Origin: a virus
DNA length: 46,298 nucleotides
Reading direction: 5' to 3' (one strand)
Virus record (IMG/VR): IMGVR_UViG_3300048687_000010
Span: 1-46,298 of that record
Each line of letters opens with the position of its first letter. The first letter of the stretch is position 1. Under the pieces are notes generated by a model that was given only the letters and a program-made list of their open reading frames with translations, made no database searches and had not been told where the DNA came from. Positions 1 through 9,386 of this stretch are shown here, in pieces. The position numbers were made by a program, and so were the translations under genes.

Positions 1-127
1 TGCATTGAACTGGCTCATATCATTCGATTGACCCGTATTGAATTGACTCATGTTATTCGCTTGATTTGCATTGAATTGACCCATATTATTTGCTTGACCA
101 GTGTTAAACTGGCTCATATCATTTGCC
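1..127. repeat. Left copy of 127-bp terminal direct repeat (contig overlap)
   Basis: Bases 1-127 are identical to bases 46172-46298. One open reading frame continues in frame across the join when one copy is removed. A length of exactly 127 equals a common assembler k-mer size, so this most likely shows that the contig is circular (unique length about 46,171 bp) rather than being a biological terminal repeat. Confidence 0.95.
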
Positions 128-1011
128 GCACCAACATTGAATTTATTGATATCCATTTCATTACCGATATCGAATTGATTAGTATTGATTCCAGCTTCAG
201 AGTTATACTTATCCGCGTCCATCTGAGCGTTGAGACGACTATTCTCGATGTTACCCATTCCCTGTAAGCCAGAGATTCTATTTAAAGCACGGTTCTGAGC
301 GATGCCTGCCTCTACATTCTGAGCAGCATCAGACATTCCCTGACCCTGTTCACGCGCCATCTTCACTTGTGCAGCGATAGCATTAGGTGAGTATCCGCCC
401 TGTAATCCACGCTGCTGTTGAACCGCGCGTTCAGCATTACCATATGCGGCTCGAATGGGAGCCATCCCACGCGCACGCATATTCGCTACATCTTGATTGG
501 AGTATCCACCAGTCTTAGAGAAGTCCTGAAATCCGCCATAGGACTCGAATGGATTACTCGCCTGCACACGCTCGAATGGATTGGATGCTCTAGCTGCATT
601 AGCACGTTCTAAATTAGAACGCTCCAGATTAGAACGTTCCAGATTAGCAGACTGAGCAGTGCCACGCTCCACTCCTGCACGTTCCACTCCCACACGTTCA
701 GGACTGACAAGATGCGCGCTGTAACTAGATGCCGCACCACCACCCCCACCACCTCCACCCGAACCACCTGCACCACCTGATGCAATATTCCGATATTGAT
801 TCATGATATCGGTGTAGTTGCCGTAATCCGCTTCACTCCCTCTGCCATAGTTGTAAGACATGGCATCCGCGAGTGGACCCTGCTGACTCTCATATCGCTG
901 TTGCTGATATTGAGCAGAGTTCTGCATCCGACCTTTCGGATCATTACTACTGGACTGACCCGGATTAGCCCCGTATCCCTGTGGCTGTTCTGTCTTTTTA
1001 TTGCCGCCCAT
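1..1011 (-). CDS. Large virion protein with FN-Q repeats, N-terminal part (continues at 46171)
   Basis: This is the first 337 codons of a gene that crosses the contig join; with 45566-46171 it encodes about 538 residues. It starts at ATG 1011-1009, preceded by a TGAGG ribosome site. The N-terminus is polar and Gln-rich, then comes a Gly-rich stretch (around residues 80-95), then repeated 'N-L-E-R-S/A' segments. From about residue 280 an 11-residue repeat begins with the core M-x-Q-F-N-x-x-Q-x-N. No enzyme motif is seen. It lies between the tail-fibre genes and two other very large late proteins, so I infer a minor virion or DNA-ejection protein. The function is not proven by sequence. Confidence 0.8.
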   Translation of the reverse strand, partial: MGGNKKTEQPQGYGANPGQSSSNDPKGRMQNSAQYQQQRYESQQGPLADAMSYNYGRGSEADYGNYTDIMNQYRNIASGGAGGSGGGGGGGGAASSYSAHLVSPERVGVERAGVERGTAQSANLERSNLERSNLERANAARASNPFERVQASNPFESYGGFQDFSKTGGYSNQDVANMRARGMAPIRAAYGNAERAVQQQRGLQGGYSPNAIAAQVKMAREQGQGMSDAAQNVEAGIAQNRALNRISGLQGMGNIENSRLNAQMDADKYNSEAGINTNQFDIGNEMDINKFNVGAANDMSQFNTGQANNMGQFNANQANNMSQFNTGQSNDMSQFNA

Positions 1012-1017
1012 GATGCC

Positions 1018-1395
1018 TCACATGTCCAAAATAAGAGATTGACCTTGGGGTAATCTAAACCCATTCCTCATAAGACGCCTGCTATAAGCGGGATTCTGAC
1101 TCCATACGAACATCTGGTCATATCCTGCGCGCTCACAGACGAATTTGGATGCGTGAAGCATCTGGTAGAGTGCCCTAATTCTGACCCTCGGATCTATCGA
1201 GAGATCAGTCACCAACAGACACTCGGCGATATTCCTGACTCCACCTGCCGTAATGACTTTTCCGTCAGAGTCATCAGTCACCACGAACGCGCAGATGAAT
1301 TTCATGAAGTCAGGTAGATCGAATTCATGCGCGAAATGCGTGGAATGAATCCGCTTTAGTTCATCTAAATCAGATGGAAGTAGTGAGCGAATCAT
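1018..1395 (-). CDS. GNAT-like acetyltransferase-fold protein
   Basis: The protein has 125 residues. The pattern looks like a short GNAT fold: an N-terminal '[15 protein letters not shown]' helix, a central strand pair around 'GKVITAGGVR', an 'RIRALYQMLHASKFVCERAG' helix in the place of the acetyl-CoA-binding helix, and a C-terminal 'RRLMRNGFRLPQG' segment typical of the last GNAT strand. The classic R-x-x-G-x-G/A pyrophosphate loop is not clear, so binding of acetyl-CoA is uncertain. It overlaps the upstream collagen-like gene by four bases (ATGA). Such proteins are common beside tail genes in podovirus-like phages; the substrate is unknown. Confidence 0.6.
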   Translation of the reverse strand: MIRSLLPSDLDELKRIHSTHFAHEFDLPDFMKFICAFVVTDDSDGKVITAGGVRNIAECLLVTDLSIDPRVRIRALYQMLHASKFVCERAGYDQMFVWSQNPAYSRRLMRNGFRLPQGQSLILDM

Positions 1396-2060
1396 ACAGG
1401 GAATGTAGTTAAACTGGTCGGATCGAAGAAAATCTGCATCTGAAACGTTAGATAAATCTGTCCAAGTGTAAAATTAGTTTGATCTAGTTTAGAAATAGTC
1501 ATATACGCATTTCCAGTATTGATGGCAATTATACAAGATTGCCATCCTCCCATGTGTAGCATACCCGTTATCTGAGATTGTTTACTCGCCACGATTCCGG
1601 CGGGGGTCTGTAATAATATAATATTTGAGGGCGTGCCTGATAGAGTGCTAGGACCTAAGATTAAATTCCAGATCATCGTTCCATTGATTAAAGTAAAGTT
1701 ATTAGTAGTTCCAGAATTTACAACATCCCATATCATACTTCCCGTACCCTGATAATTAACGGGGTTAAATGGAGTATCTATACTCCTACCTAATGGATTG
1801 ACTCTCGCCTTCTCGTAGTATTCGATAGATCTCGTCCCCACACCGATAGTCTGGAATGCGGTGAAGTTATTATTTACATTCGTAAATGCAACATTCGGTG
1901 GTAGAGTCCCCGGTATACCCTGAATACCTTGCGGACCCTGTGGACCTTGTGGACCCTGTATACCCTGTGGTCCTGTAGGTCCAGGTGGTCCTACTGGACC
2001 CTGTGTGAGTGGATTCCAAATAGGAACCCAATTCGTTGTGTTTGGATCAGGTATCGCCAT
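1392..2060 (-). CDS. Collagen-like tail fibre or spike protein
   Basis: The protein has 222 residues. Residues about 20-50 are a run of G-x-y triplets ([16 protein letters not shown]...), a collagen-like trimerising rod. The rest is rich in Asn, Thr and hydrophobic beta-type sequence without a recognised enzyme motif, and may form the distal receptor-binding part. An AGGA ribosome site lies just before ATG 2060. It sits in the tail-protein block with the larger collagen-like fibre at 2424-4184 and shares its type of repeat, so both probably belong to the adsorption apparatus. Confidence 0.75.
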   Translation of the reverse strand: MAIPDPNTTNWVPIWNPLTQGPVGPPGPTGPQGIQGPQGPQGPQGIQGIPGTLPPNVAFTNVNNNFTAFQTIGVGTRSIEYYEKARVNPLGRSIDTPFNPVNYQGTGSMIWDVVNSGTTNNFTLINGTMIWNLILGPSTLSGTPSNIILLQTPAGIVASKQSQITGMLHMGGWQSCIIAINTGNAYMTISKLDQTNFTLGQIYLTFQMQIFFDPTSLTTFPV

Positions 2061-2067
2061 CTCTGTC

Positions 2068-2421
2068 CTAATTACGGGAAGATAAATGGAGCCAATCTAA
2101 CACGTTGATCGCATTACGCACGGGTGTACCAGTCTGCCATGGAACCTGTGAGATGTAACTGAACAGGAGATCGAATTCAGGCATCGTCAGTTGGATAGTC
2201 TTATCACCATCTACTAACTGACGCTCAGGCTCACCATTCACCATCTTCTTTCCACATGGCTTCAGCTCACTGATTGATTCCAGTTTCTCGAAGATGGACA
2301 TTTCAGTCCTTAATACCTGAATTCCCTTCGTCTGCTGCATGGAGCCACCTAATACAAAGCCAACGAAGCAGAACTCGAATCGCTTCTTTCCATACAACTC
2401 ATCACTAAAATCTAAGGTCAT
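2068..2421 (-). CDS. Hypothetical protein between two fibre genes
   Basis: The protein has 117 residues and no domain I recognise. It starts '[19 protein letters not shown]' and ends with a hydrophobic helix-like segment ([13 protein letters not shown]). There is no signal peptide and no clear transmembrane segment. It starts two bases after the stop of the collar-type fibre gene (2424), so it is translated with it. A role in fibre assembly or attachment is possible from position only. Confidence 0.7.
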   Translation of the reverse strand: MTLDFSDELYGKKRFEFCFVGFVLGGSMQQTKGIQVLRTEMSIFEKLESISELKPCGKKMVNGEPERQLVDGDKTIQLTMPEFDLLFSYISQVPWQTGTPVRNAINVLDWLHLSSRN

Positions 2422-2423
2422 AA

Positions 2424-4184
2424 TCAGTTCTTCTGACAGAAAAAGATGTCAATGAATGGGGGTAAATGTGCTGTAACCCCAGTTACGCCTGATAGTGCTG
2501 CTGCACCAGCCGCCGCCGATACTCCTGTTACACTAAATGGCCCGTCATCTGGAATACTACCAGTTCCACTTCCACTCCCAGATCCAGAGAATGTATGCGC
2601 ATGATTTCCTCCCGATTGGGTATCAATTTCAAGACTTACTGATACATTATGAGTATGAGGCGGAGTTAATACCTGGAAACTACCACCAGCATCAGCCGTC
2701 TGCACACTACCACTACCAACTCCAGTTGTGTAACCCTGACTATGGGAAATATGATGTTGATGACTCCCATCAGTCGATGTGGTTCCACTAATTCCTACAG
2801 TGACATTCACCGGACCAGTCGAACCACCATGACTATGGCGTCCTGTTTGATACGAACCTGGCCCATGCGTATGATCTGGAACCGCTAGTGGGCCGACTGA
2901 GTGCGAGTGACTCTCAGCACCACCAGTGACTCCAACTACAGGACCAGATCGAAGGAATAATCCATCCCATGCCACCACGCGCGTCCATCCGGGCGGACAT
3001 GGGAATGGACTAATGACTACGAATCCAGATGGAAATGGTTCAACTACTGCTGGAATAGGCACCCACTGTGAGTCCCCCCTCAAGTAGGTGGATGAGTTAG
3101 TAGTTCCATTACCTAATCTCGCCGCAGCCACGATTCCAGTCGTGATATTCGGCCCATGTAGGTTCAGAATCCCATTTCCGTTTCCTGAACCGATTGCTTG
3201 AGAGTAAAATAATCCATTTCTACCAAATGTGAACTGCGCGTCAATTACAGTTAAAGCATCATTTAATGCCTCAATATAGAAGTGTCCGGCGCCATATTGA
3301 ACCGTTCTGAAGTAGTGCTGATTGACTGAACCAGTTGTATCATTAAAGTAAAATGCCGAATTGGCTCCAGAAACTTGTGAGTTTGTAGCGAAAGTCTGAA
3401 CAGCGAAGTGATTATCAATATTCTTCAGCGCAACATTCGATGTGAGCCTATTGTCAGGTAGCGTCCCCGTAGTATCTGTTAGTGGAATAGTCGGGACTAC
3501 GGTTGGAAATCCACCTGCATGTTTTACGTATCCGGGGTTAAAGACATTCAGAGCAAGTCCATTCGGGAGATTTGGATGAGCTGACTGAAGCCAATATGTG
3601 GCATCAGCTACCGCACCACCTGGAGGTCCCTGTATACCCTGTATACCTTGATCACCCTTATCTCCCTTATCTCCTTTTGGTCCTTGTGGACCTTGAGGTC
3701 CAGTTGGTCCCGGTGGACCTACAGCAGTAGCAATTCCTACACCGGGCCATGCTACAGGTGGATCACTCGTAGGTTTCACACATAAATAGGCGACATTATC
3801 AGCCGCAACTACCACATCTCCATCAGAATAGAGTGTGCTAGCTACGAAATCACCTAAATACTCTAAATCTAGGTCAAGAATCTGTTTCTTAACCGTACTA
3901 TAGTCTGTTTTCAGTCCGTATCGTGTTAATAGTTGGAGGGAATTCGGTAAAGTAGCTGTTTCATCCTGACTCGTGATGAATGTCTCATCTCCTGTGACAT
4001 TTCCTTCACCACCAGTAGTTCCACCGTCAGCGAGAGCTTGGAGAGTATCGAAATTGAACCAACTTAACCTCTCAATAATCTCCTGAACGACTTGATAGAG
4101 GGAATTATCGATATCTCTAGTCGCAGCTAGAGTTCCCTTCAAATCAGCGAATTCCGGCACCCTACGAGGAGGTCTGAATGTCAT
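2424..4184 (-). CDS. Tail fibre with collagen-like rod and His-rich collar-type tip
   Basis: The protein has 586 residues. The N-terminal third contains a helical region that probably attaches to the tail. A collagen-like rod follows ([19 protein letters not shown]..., about residues 155-190). The C-terminal third has the features of phage tail-collar and short-tail-fibre tips: 'CPPGWTRV', 'WDGLFLRSG', many H-x-H pairs (SHSHSVG, HTHG, HSHGG, NHAHTF) that could hold metal ions along a trimer, and the ending 'LPPFIDIFFCQKN'. The start codon overlaps the preceding stop (TAATG). It is most likely the main receptor-binding fibre. Confidence 0.85.
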   Translation of the reverse strand: MTFRPPRRVPEFADLKGTLAATRDIDNSLYQVVQEIIERLSWFNFDTLQALADGGTTGGEGNVTGDETFITSQDETATLPNSLQLLTRYGLKTDYSTVKKQILDLDLEYLGDFVASTLYSDGDVVVAADNVAYLCVKPTSDPPVAWPGVGIATAVGPPGPTGPQGPQGPKGDKGDKGDQGIQGIQGPPGGAVADATYWLQSAHPNLPNGLALNVFNPGYVKHAGGFPTVVPTIPLTDTTGTLPDNRLTSNVALKNIDNHFAVQTFATNSQVSGANSAFYFNDTTGSVNQHYFRTVQYGAGHFYIEALNDALTVIDAQFTFGRNGLFYSQAIGSGNGNGILNLHGPNITTGIVAAARLGNGTTNSSTYLRGDSQWVPIPAVVEPFPSGFVVISPFPCPPGWTRVVAWDGLFLRSGPVVGVTGGAESHSHSVGPLAVPDHTHGPGSYQTGRHSHGGSTGPVNVTVGISGTTSTDGSHQHHISHSQGYTTGVGSGSVQTADAGGSFQVLTPPHTHNVSVSLEIDTQSGGNHAHTFSGSGSGSGTGSIPDDGPFSVTGVSAAAGAAALSGVTGVTAHLPPFIDIFFCQKN

Positions 4185-4495
4185 TATGACCCCGGATAGG
4201 ACTTGTAGAGTTCCTTAGAGAAGATGACGATTCGGTTAATTCTGAAGTATTCCCCTCTAGCCGTAGTCTTTAACTCGAATGCAGCTCTCTGTTCTACGAA
4301 ATTCACCAATCTCGTAGGCGCGTATCGAGCTTTCAGAGCCATTTTAAGTGGCTCCATTGCTTTAGAACGAATATCGTTGAGTGAATACACAGCTAACTGT
4401 AAATCACCTAAACCATCTACTCGAATTCGGATCGAGGAGAAGTGAGATGTGCTCTCACCTGATGACTGCTCACTTAATGCGGCACCTCTTGGCAT
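4184..4495 (-). CDS. Hypothetical tail-region protein
   Basis: The protein has 103 residues, is basic in its second half, and shows no domain I recognise. The sequence after residue 20 alternates short strands and helices. It lies between the LamG-like protein and the collar-type fibre with one-base junctions on the fibre side, so it is part of the tail operon. It could be a fibre-assembly or connector factor, but this is position only. Confidence 0.7.
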   Translation of the reverse strand: MPRGAALSEQSSGESTSHFSSIRIRVDGLGDLQLAVYSLNDIRSKAMEPLKMALKARYAPTRLVNFVEQRAAFELKTTARGEYFRINRIVIFSKELYKSYPGS

Positions 4496-4496
4496 C

Positions 4497-5834
4497 TTAC
4501 TCTCCGATGTAAGCAGTTCTGATGGTGGGATCTGGAATCTTCACAGCTAAGTTACGATTATAAATATCCGTACCAGAAGCACCAGCAGTTATGGTAAACA
4601 GCCCCGTTAAATCCTGTGGTGGTGTAGTAGGTTTACCTGTAGGATAGCCCTGATAGGTCACATACAGGTATAATTTGTTATGAATAGCAGTTTTAGTAGG
4701 CCCCTGTGGTGTGATTGGATTCCATAAAAATCGAGCACCAAATTGCCACAAGTAAATAGTTGATGCTTTAGGAACTCCATTTACACCCGGTGGAATGGTT
4801 ACGGCCGTATCACCCGGAACGAATCGATACTGCGCGTCACCAGTCGGAGCGATTCTATTCCCTACATCGTCAATGAACAGACCCCAACTCTCATTGAATG
4901 GAGTTCCCGTATCTGTTCCAGAGGTGGATGAGCCGTAATACACTACATCATAAATCTGGAAATCCTCTGTAGCGAGGGTGCCGCGATCCTGAAACTTAAT
5001 TAAAGGATCAGCATCGTAGAATGTCGGTGAGATGGGAGTTGTTCCCGGATCGACGATACAGTCCGCAGATGAACTGGGATATAGCCATGACTGACATTGG
5101 CTGGTGTTAGCCATGTATGCAGGATCAGTGACAAGTTGTAATCCTGATGGATTGTCAATGTTCGTGTATGCATGTCCATGTTCCCACGTCTCACCCGGTC
5201 CAGTGTATGGATTCGTTATGTTGGAAATATCACCCGGCACTCTGAGGGGACTCACCCAGAATGGTGCCGCTCCCGCTGTCGGATTCGCATGCCATTGCTG
5301 ACACTGAGCTTGCATATTAAGACCAGATAATGCAACATTCCAAAACTTGAAGTTGCAGATGGCATTACCTGAGTTAGCAAATATTACAAAAAAGTCAAAA
5401 GCAGCATTAATCCGAGTTACCATTCCCGCAACTGTCTTTAATACAATCGGCACAGTCCAAGGGGTGGGATGAGTTGAATCTTCTGTGCCTATGGAAATAA
5501 TCGTATCTGCATTATTCTTAAAGAAACAGATGACAGACCATTCATTGAATTTAACCAGACCGAAGTATTGAGTTGGGAGGCTTAGAGTACCCGCACGAGA
5601 TGAATATACCCACTGGGTACCGTCATGCCCGACGTCAATCACACTCCCATCAATATGATGGTGATGCACTAGATTAAGAGGAATCGACGGTGTCATAGGT
5701 TTAACCCAGATACACCAGCTATAATTTGGCCCAGTTTGTATGGTTCCTGGAAATATTACAGGGGGATTCGCTAACTCTCTCCCAGTATTTCGCAAACCGA
5801 ACGCAGCAGTTCCGGCAAATGGTAGAATCGCCAT
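4497..5834 (-). CDS. LamG/concanavalin-like tail protein
   Basis: The protein has 445 residues. The N-terminal half (about 1-200) has the pattern of a LamG or concanavalin-like jelly roll: 'YSWCIWVKP', 'WSVICFF' and 'FKFWNVALSG' are typical strand signatures of this fold. The second half is rich in Pro, Gly and aromatic residues (for example 'TIYLWQFGARFLW') and looks like further beta structure. The start codon overlaps the stop of the tail nozzle gene (TAATG). This suggests a sugar-binding accessory protein of the tail. The fold is inferred by eye. Confidence 0.65.
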   Translation of the reverse strand: MAILPFAGTAAFGLRNTGRELANPPVIFPGTIQTGPNYSWCIWVKPMTPSIPLNLVHHHHIDGSVIDVGHDGTQWVYSSRAGTLSLPTQYFGLVKFNEWSVICFFKNNADTIISIGTEDSTHPTPWTVPIVLKTVAGMVTRINAAFDFFVIFANSGNAICNFKFWNVALSGLNMQAQCQQWHANPTAGAAPFWVSPLRVPGDISNITNPYTGPGETWEHGHAYTNIDNPSGLQLVTDPAYMANTSQCQSWLYPSSSADCIVDPGTTPISPTFYDADPLIKFQDRGTLATEDFQIYDVVYYGSSTSGTDTGTPFNESWGLFIDDVGNRIAPTGDAQYRFVPGDTAVTIPPGVNGVPKASTIYLWQFGARFLWNPITPQGPTKTAIHNKLYLYVTYQGYPTGKPTTPPQDLTGLFTITAGASGTDIYNRNLAVKIPDPTIRTAYIGE

Positions 5835-7471
5835 TATGGGATCACCGTAATAGCTGGATGGCTAATGTCATCGACGTGAGGACCATTTGTACCAATTGTC
5901 AGGTCATCAGTATTGATAAGCAGAATCGTATTGATGTCGGCATTAAATTTCCATTTTGACCATCTAATAGCCATCGCGTTCATTCCATTCGTGTAATCTG
6001 CATGTAAAATCTCATTACGACGCAGACCCGGAATAGTGATCCACATCTTCTTATTGATGGAATCATTCACAATCTCTAACTGATGGAATAGATTCCTATC
6101 CATCAGTTTCCAGAAATTCTCGATCTTGAATGACAATTCCGGACGCGCGAACACACCATTGAATAGCATGAGTCCTGACCAATCAACGATGAGGAGGAAG
6201 TCAGTATTTACTCCGCCGGAATCAAGAACTGTAGCAATTCCATGCACCGGAGCACCAACAGCCTGATCAACCACTTCCTCTTGCCATGTAACCGGCTCAT
6301 CATTGTTGTCCGAATAGACGTAGGTTCGTGTATGTTTAAATAGGTAAAGAACATCACGGAACTCCTGCGCCGTAGTGAGAGCCTGACCATCAAGAGGAGC
6401 TACAATAAGCCCATCGATTTTAGAAATTGATTCAGGTTCACCAGGAAAGGATACACGCGCGATTGAACGATTATCCGTAATACCCGGTGGTAATCCCTGC
6501 AACGTCTCAGTAGTCCCAAATTCACCTACAATGATTAGCCGTGAGTGATATGTGGTTAGATTCACTCCCGCCGGAATCTCACTGAAGTTATCGATGAGAT
6601 GTGATGCGTCAGCGATCAGATCAGAGTCGAAGTAGGCGACTTCCCATGATGTAGTCGTGTTATCGTTAATCGTCCCACCCGGAATGAAGAAGAACTGATA
6701 TCCCTTCTGATCTCCATTGTAGTTGAGAATAGCCTTCGTCGAGACGAGATGACGCCTCACTACAGGACTTGGAGGTGGAGTTGAAACAGGAATCTTGGTA
6801 ACTAACACCTTCTTAGTAGCTTGGAAGTCGAGTTCAGCGAATATTTCAGGTCCAAGTGCAGTTAAATAGCCCGTATCCGTCTCATACACTACCGCGATGA
6901 GATGTTTCCCCGCATCTACGACTTCTTGAGTTCCCGTATCCGTTCCATAAGCAGCTACTAATGGAACACCAGGATTAGAGGGAGGTAATCCTGCTGCTTT
7001 ACGCGCGAGTGAACCATCTCCCTTATACACATAGAGGAATCCATTTGGCGCACCTAGTCCGAGGGAATAATTCTCTCCATAAGCACCAGTGTAAATCTTG
7101 AATGGAGTGATATACGCGCGGCCATTAATCGCTACGAATCCGAAATCCTCCATACCAGTGACGGTCAGAACTAATGTCACATCTGCTGAAGTTCTCCCAG
7201 TGATATGATAGATTCGACCCTCATCAGATAGGGCGAGGATAGTATCACCCTTCTGAGTGGTGTAGTTGTATGCTCTTAGTATCTTGATTGTGGGTTGAGG
7301 AGTAAAAAAATACGGCTGAATCCCGTCTCTGGTTTCAACACCTGAATGAATATATTGAACATTCTCGGCTATGGTGAAATGGTCAGAGGGGCATGACTCA
7401 GCATCCCCTCTATCCCACCACCCACCGAATTCTTCAATTACTAATGGATCGTGATCGCGTGTGCCCGGCAT
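5834..7471 (-). CDS. Podovirus tail nozzle or hub, beta-propeller-like protein
   Basis: The protein has 545 residues. It opens with 'GGWWDRGDAESCPSDHFTIAENV', like nozzle proteins that begin by describing an attachment strand, and continues with repeated four-strand blade-like units ('TILALSDEGRIYHI', 'RDVLYLFKHTRTYVYSDN', 'LLIVDWSGLMLFNG'). This is the style of propeller-type tail nozzle proteins of short-tailed phages. It follows the head-tail adaptor directly (two-base gap), the usual order. I infer that it closes the tail tube and contacts fibres. Confidence 0.75.
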   Translation of the reverse strand: MPGTRDHDPLVIEEFGGWWDRGDAESCPSDHFTIAENVQYIHSGVETRDGIQPYFFTPQPTIKILRAYNYTTQKGDTILALSDEGRIYHITGRTSADVTLVLTVTGMEDFGFVAINGRAYITPFKIYTGAYGENYSLGLGAPNGFLYVYKGDGSLARKAAGLPPSNPGVPLVAAYGTDTGTQEVVDAGKHLIAVVYETDTGYLTALGPEIFAELDFQATKKVLVTKIPVSTPPPSPVVRRHLVSTKAILNYNGDQKGYQFFFIPGGTINDNTTTSWEVAYFDSDLIADASHLIDNFSEIPAGVNLTTYHSRLIIVGEFGTTETLQGLPPGITDNRSIARVSFPGEPESISKIDGLIVAPLDGQALTTAQEFRDVLYLFKHTRTYVYSDNNDEPVTWQEEVVDQAVGAPVHGIATVLDSGGVNTDFLLIVDWSGLMLFNGVFARPELSFKIENFWKLMDRNLFHQLEIVNDSINKKMWITIPGLRRNEILHADYTNGMNAMAIRWSKWKFNADINTILLINTDDLTIGTNGPHVDDISHPAITVIP

Positions 7472-7473
7472 GA

Positions 7474-8220
7474 CTAGAATCCACCCCTAGACTTGTAACC
7501 CGCGCGAAATGGGCGATGGCGAGTCATAATATTTTGTCTACCCTTATTGCTAATTGAAGTCGCTCGTTCTAATGCCTTCTCCGCATGACCTTCAAGCATC
7601 TGAGCACGAGATTCATTCTCTCCAATGAACATTGCACAGTATGCAGCAGTCTTGTAGGAGAGATAGGAGCGCGCATTAACGAATGTGATGACTGAATCCG
7701 CATCCACCACATAGGGAACACCTTGACGGATGTATCTGAGTTGAATTTCCCTCTCAGTTAATGCACCACTAGGAGGTTGAGTGGATGGTGGACCTGATCG
7801 AGTTCCTGCGTTATTGAATTTGATGGTCTGATCTTCCCATGCCCATTGCACTAATGCATCTTGGGGAGGAAATCCTGGCTGATACTCTACCCTCGTCATC
7901 CTAACGAATGGATCATTAGTTCCGGATAGACGTTCACCAATCTCCTGAATCTCAATTAGATCGTCTGGATAGTTAGGTTCACCAGGAACAATCCACTGGG
8001 GATGCCTAATAGCCCATACACCCTTAGGAACTACAATAACGATAGATGTCTGATTAGAAATGGAACTATTGGATTCCTCCATAGACTCAGACAACTCATC
8101 AATAGCCATATTGAGATATGGCAACATTACAGCGTAAGTATAATCAGTCTTATTTGGATCGTTTAGGAAATTCGCTACCCGATCCATGACCTGACCTGCT
8201 GTAATTAGCGTAGTGCTCAT
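7474..8220 (-). CDS. Head-tail adaptor (connector) protein
   Basis: The protein has 248 residues. The N-terminus is helical ('AGQVMDRVANFLNDPNKTDYTYAVMLPYLNMAIDEL' spans residues 8-43), as in podovirus adaptors that dock under the portal. The middle contains 'LPDDLIEIQEI'-like strand segments, and a C-terminal helix pair ('AAYCAMFIGENESRAQMLEGHAEKAL', quoted in part) is followed by a basic tail. It has an AGAAGGG ribosome site. Its place just before the nozzle gene and this helical pattern fit a gp4- or gp11-type adaptor. Confidence 0.7.
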   Translation of the reverse strand: MSTTLITAGQVMDRVANFLNDPNKTDYTYAVMLPYLNMAIDELSESMEESNSSISNQTSIVIVVPKGVWAIRHPQWIVPGEPNYPDDLIEIQEIGERLSGTNDPFVRMTRVEYQPGFPPQDALVQWAWEDQTIKFNNAGTRSGPPSTQPPSGALTEREIQLRYIRQGVPYVVDADSVITFVNARSYLSYKTAAYCAMFIGENESRAQMLEGHAEKALERATSISNKGRQNIMTRHRPFRAGYKSRGGF

Positions 8221-8241
8221 GGTTCGGTTCCCTTCTAATTG

Positions 8242-8466
8242 CTAAGCAACAACGACAGCGTAGTTCCCATTCGTAATCGTCACGGTGACTGTAGTGACTG
8301 CCGTCAGGTCGAATTCCTTGATGTTGTCACCAACACCAGTTTCCACCTGCACGAACAGTCTCTTATCATTCAACTGAAAGTCAATACCAATGACTCCCAA
8401 TAACTGTAATGCTGTGACCTGACGATCCGGACCTGTCTTGGCTGTGACGGTAGCTGTATGTGGCAT
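8242..8466 (-). CDS. Small hypothetical beta-rich protein
   Basis: The protein has 74 residues, with the repeated pattern of short strands (HTATVTAKTG, KRLFVQVETG, TTVTVTITNG, YAVVVA). No domain is recognised. It has a strong GAGGAG ribosome site and lies between the zinc-ribbon protein and the adaptor. A small virion decoration or tail protein is possible, by position only. Confidence 0.7.
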   Translation of the reverse strand: MPHTATVTAKTGPDRQVTALQLLGVIGIDFQLNDKRLFVQVETGVGDNIKEFDLTAVTTVTVTITNGNYAVVVA

Positions 8467-8493
8467 CTCTAACTCCTCTTTTACCGAAACGAA

Positions 8494-9189
8494 TCATTGA
8501 GCGAACGTGAGATTCAACTTCTTGGCGAGTTCTGGATCTGCAATGGCCTTACACGTCTGGCAGATGGGAAATAATGCATTGCGTAATGAACCACACGCGA
8601 CACACTTCACCAATTCAGCAGCCTGATGGTCCCCTAACCACGGCTTATTCTGAATATTTAACTCTCGACACGCCATACGCGCGTCATCGGATACAGAGAG
8701 TGGATTGCCCTGTGAACGTGACCACATGATGTCCGCCATGCGCACTAGTTCAAGGAGCCACTTCTTCTGCTTCACCTGCGCACTCTTTAATAGTGGCGCA
8801 TGCTTCTCCTTAATCTCCACCGACGTATATTCACCGGGGAGATAGAAGATACCCGGCATCTGATCCATCATATTGCAGCCGAGTAGACCATTCGCGTAGT
8901 CCTTCACAATCGAATCGGCGATTTGAATGGATGAGACAGGAATTTCGAGTAATGGCTGTTCCTCATCCACTTCACGCCACCAGCTAGATGGACCTACGAT
9001 GAGCACAGATGGCTTATCGAATGTTCCAGCCGGAATAGTGAATGTATTTGGCTGAATCGTTGCCTTAAACTCAGTGATGGACTTCGGATAGATGGATACT
9101 ACTGTGGATTTATCCATCGGATTGACCGCCGCTCGAATAGTGCGACGATGCATCTGATGTAACCCCGGAAACTCTCCTACTTGACTCAT
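8494..9189 (-). CDS. Conserved phage protein with C-terminal zinc ribbon
   Basis: The protein has 231 residues. The first 140 residues are a mixed fold I do not recognise (with 'PSSWWREVDEEQPLLEIPVS'). The C-terminus has CVACG (about residue 196) and CQTC about 15 residues later, a likely zinc ribbon. I recall similar proteins beside capsid genes of short-tailed phages, without known function. It starts one base into the stop of the Acb2/Tad1-like gene, so the two are translationally coupled. Confidence 0.7.
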   Translation of the reverse strand: MSQVGEFPGLHQMHRRTIRAAVNPMDKSTVVSIYPKSITEFKATIQPNTFTIPAGTFDKPSVLIVGPSSWWREVDEEQPLLEIPVSSIQIADSIVKDYANGLLGCNMMDQMPGIFYLPGEYTSVEIKEKHAPLLKSAQVKQKKWLLELVRMADIMWSRSQGNPLSVSDDARMACRELNIQNKPWLGDHQAAELVKCVACGSLRNALFPICQTCKAIADPELAKKLNLTFAQ

Positions 9190-9386
9190 TACTTGTCCTC
9201 CTTATACAGCAGAGTACGAACCGCTGCGTCTTTAGCTTCCAGTAACTTACGTAACGCTACTGTCCTTTCCGGATTTTGAGGAAATTTCCCCACGAGTAAT
9301 TCAGCCAGTTCACAAAATGGCTTACTTGCATCCTGAAGATGCGCAGGTAAGTGCGCGTATTGAAAAAACTGCAACATTCGGTCCAT
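9189..9386 (-). CDS. Acb2/Tad1-hairpin-like protein (candidate cyclic-nucleotide sponge)
   Basis: The protein has 65 residues and is predicted to be two helices. The pattern F-x-Y-x-H-L-P-x-H-L-Q (residues 8-18), then S-K-P-F-x-x-L-A, then P-x-x-P-E-R-T-V-A-L-R-K-L-L-E-A-K-D-A-A-V-R is that of a widespread small phage family. From memory, the family is classed with the Acb2/Tad1 hairpin domain. Characterised members bind signalling nucleotides of CBASS or Thoeris defence. It is encoded inside the structural operon, overlapping both neighbours by one base. Sponge activity is inferred from the family, not shown here. Confidence 0.7.
   Translation of the reverse strand: MDRMLQFFQYAHLPAHLQDASKPFCELAELLVGKFPQNPERTVALRKLLEAKDAAVRTLLYKEDK

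Noticed and set aside
1-127. Biological direct terminal repeat
   Set aside because: Exactly 127 bases and inside a gene; an assembler overlap is the simpler reason.
2537-2791. His/Tyr-rich plus-strand frame
   Set aside because: Antisense of the His/Gly-rich fibre tip.
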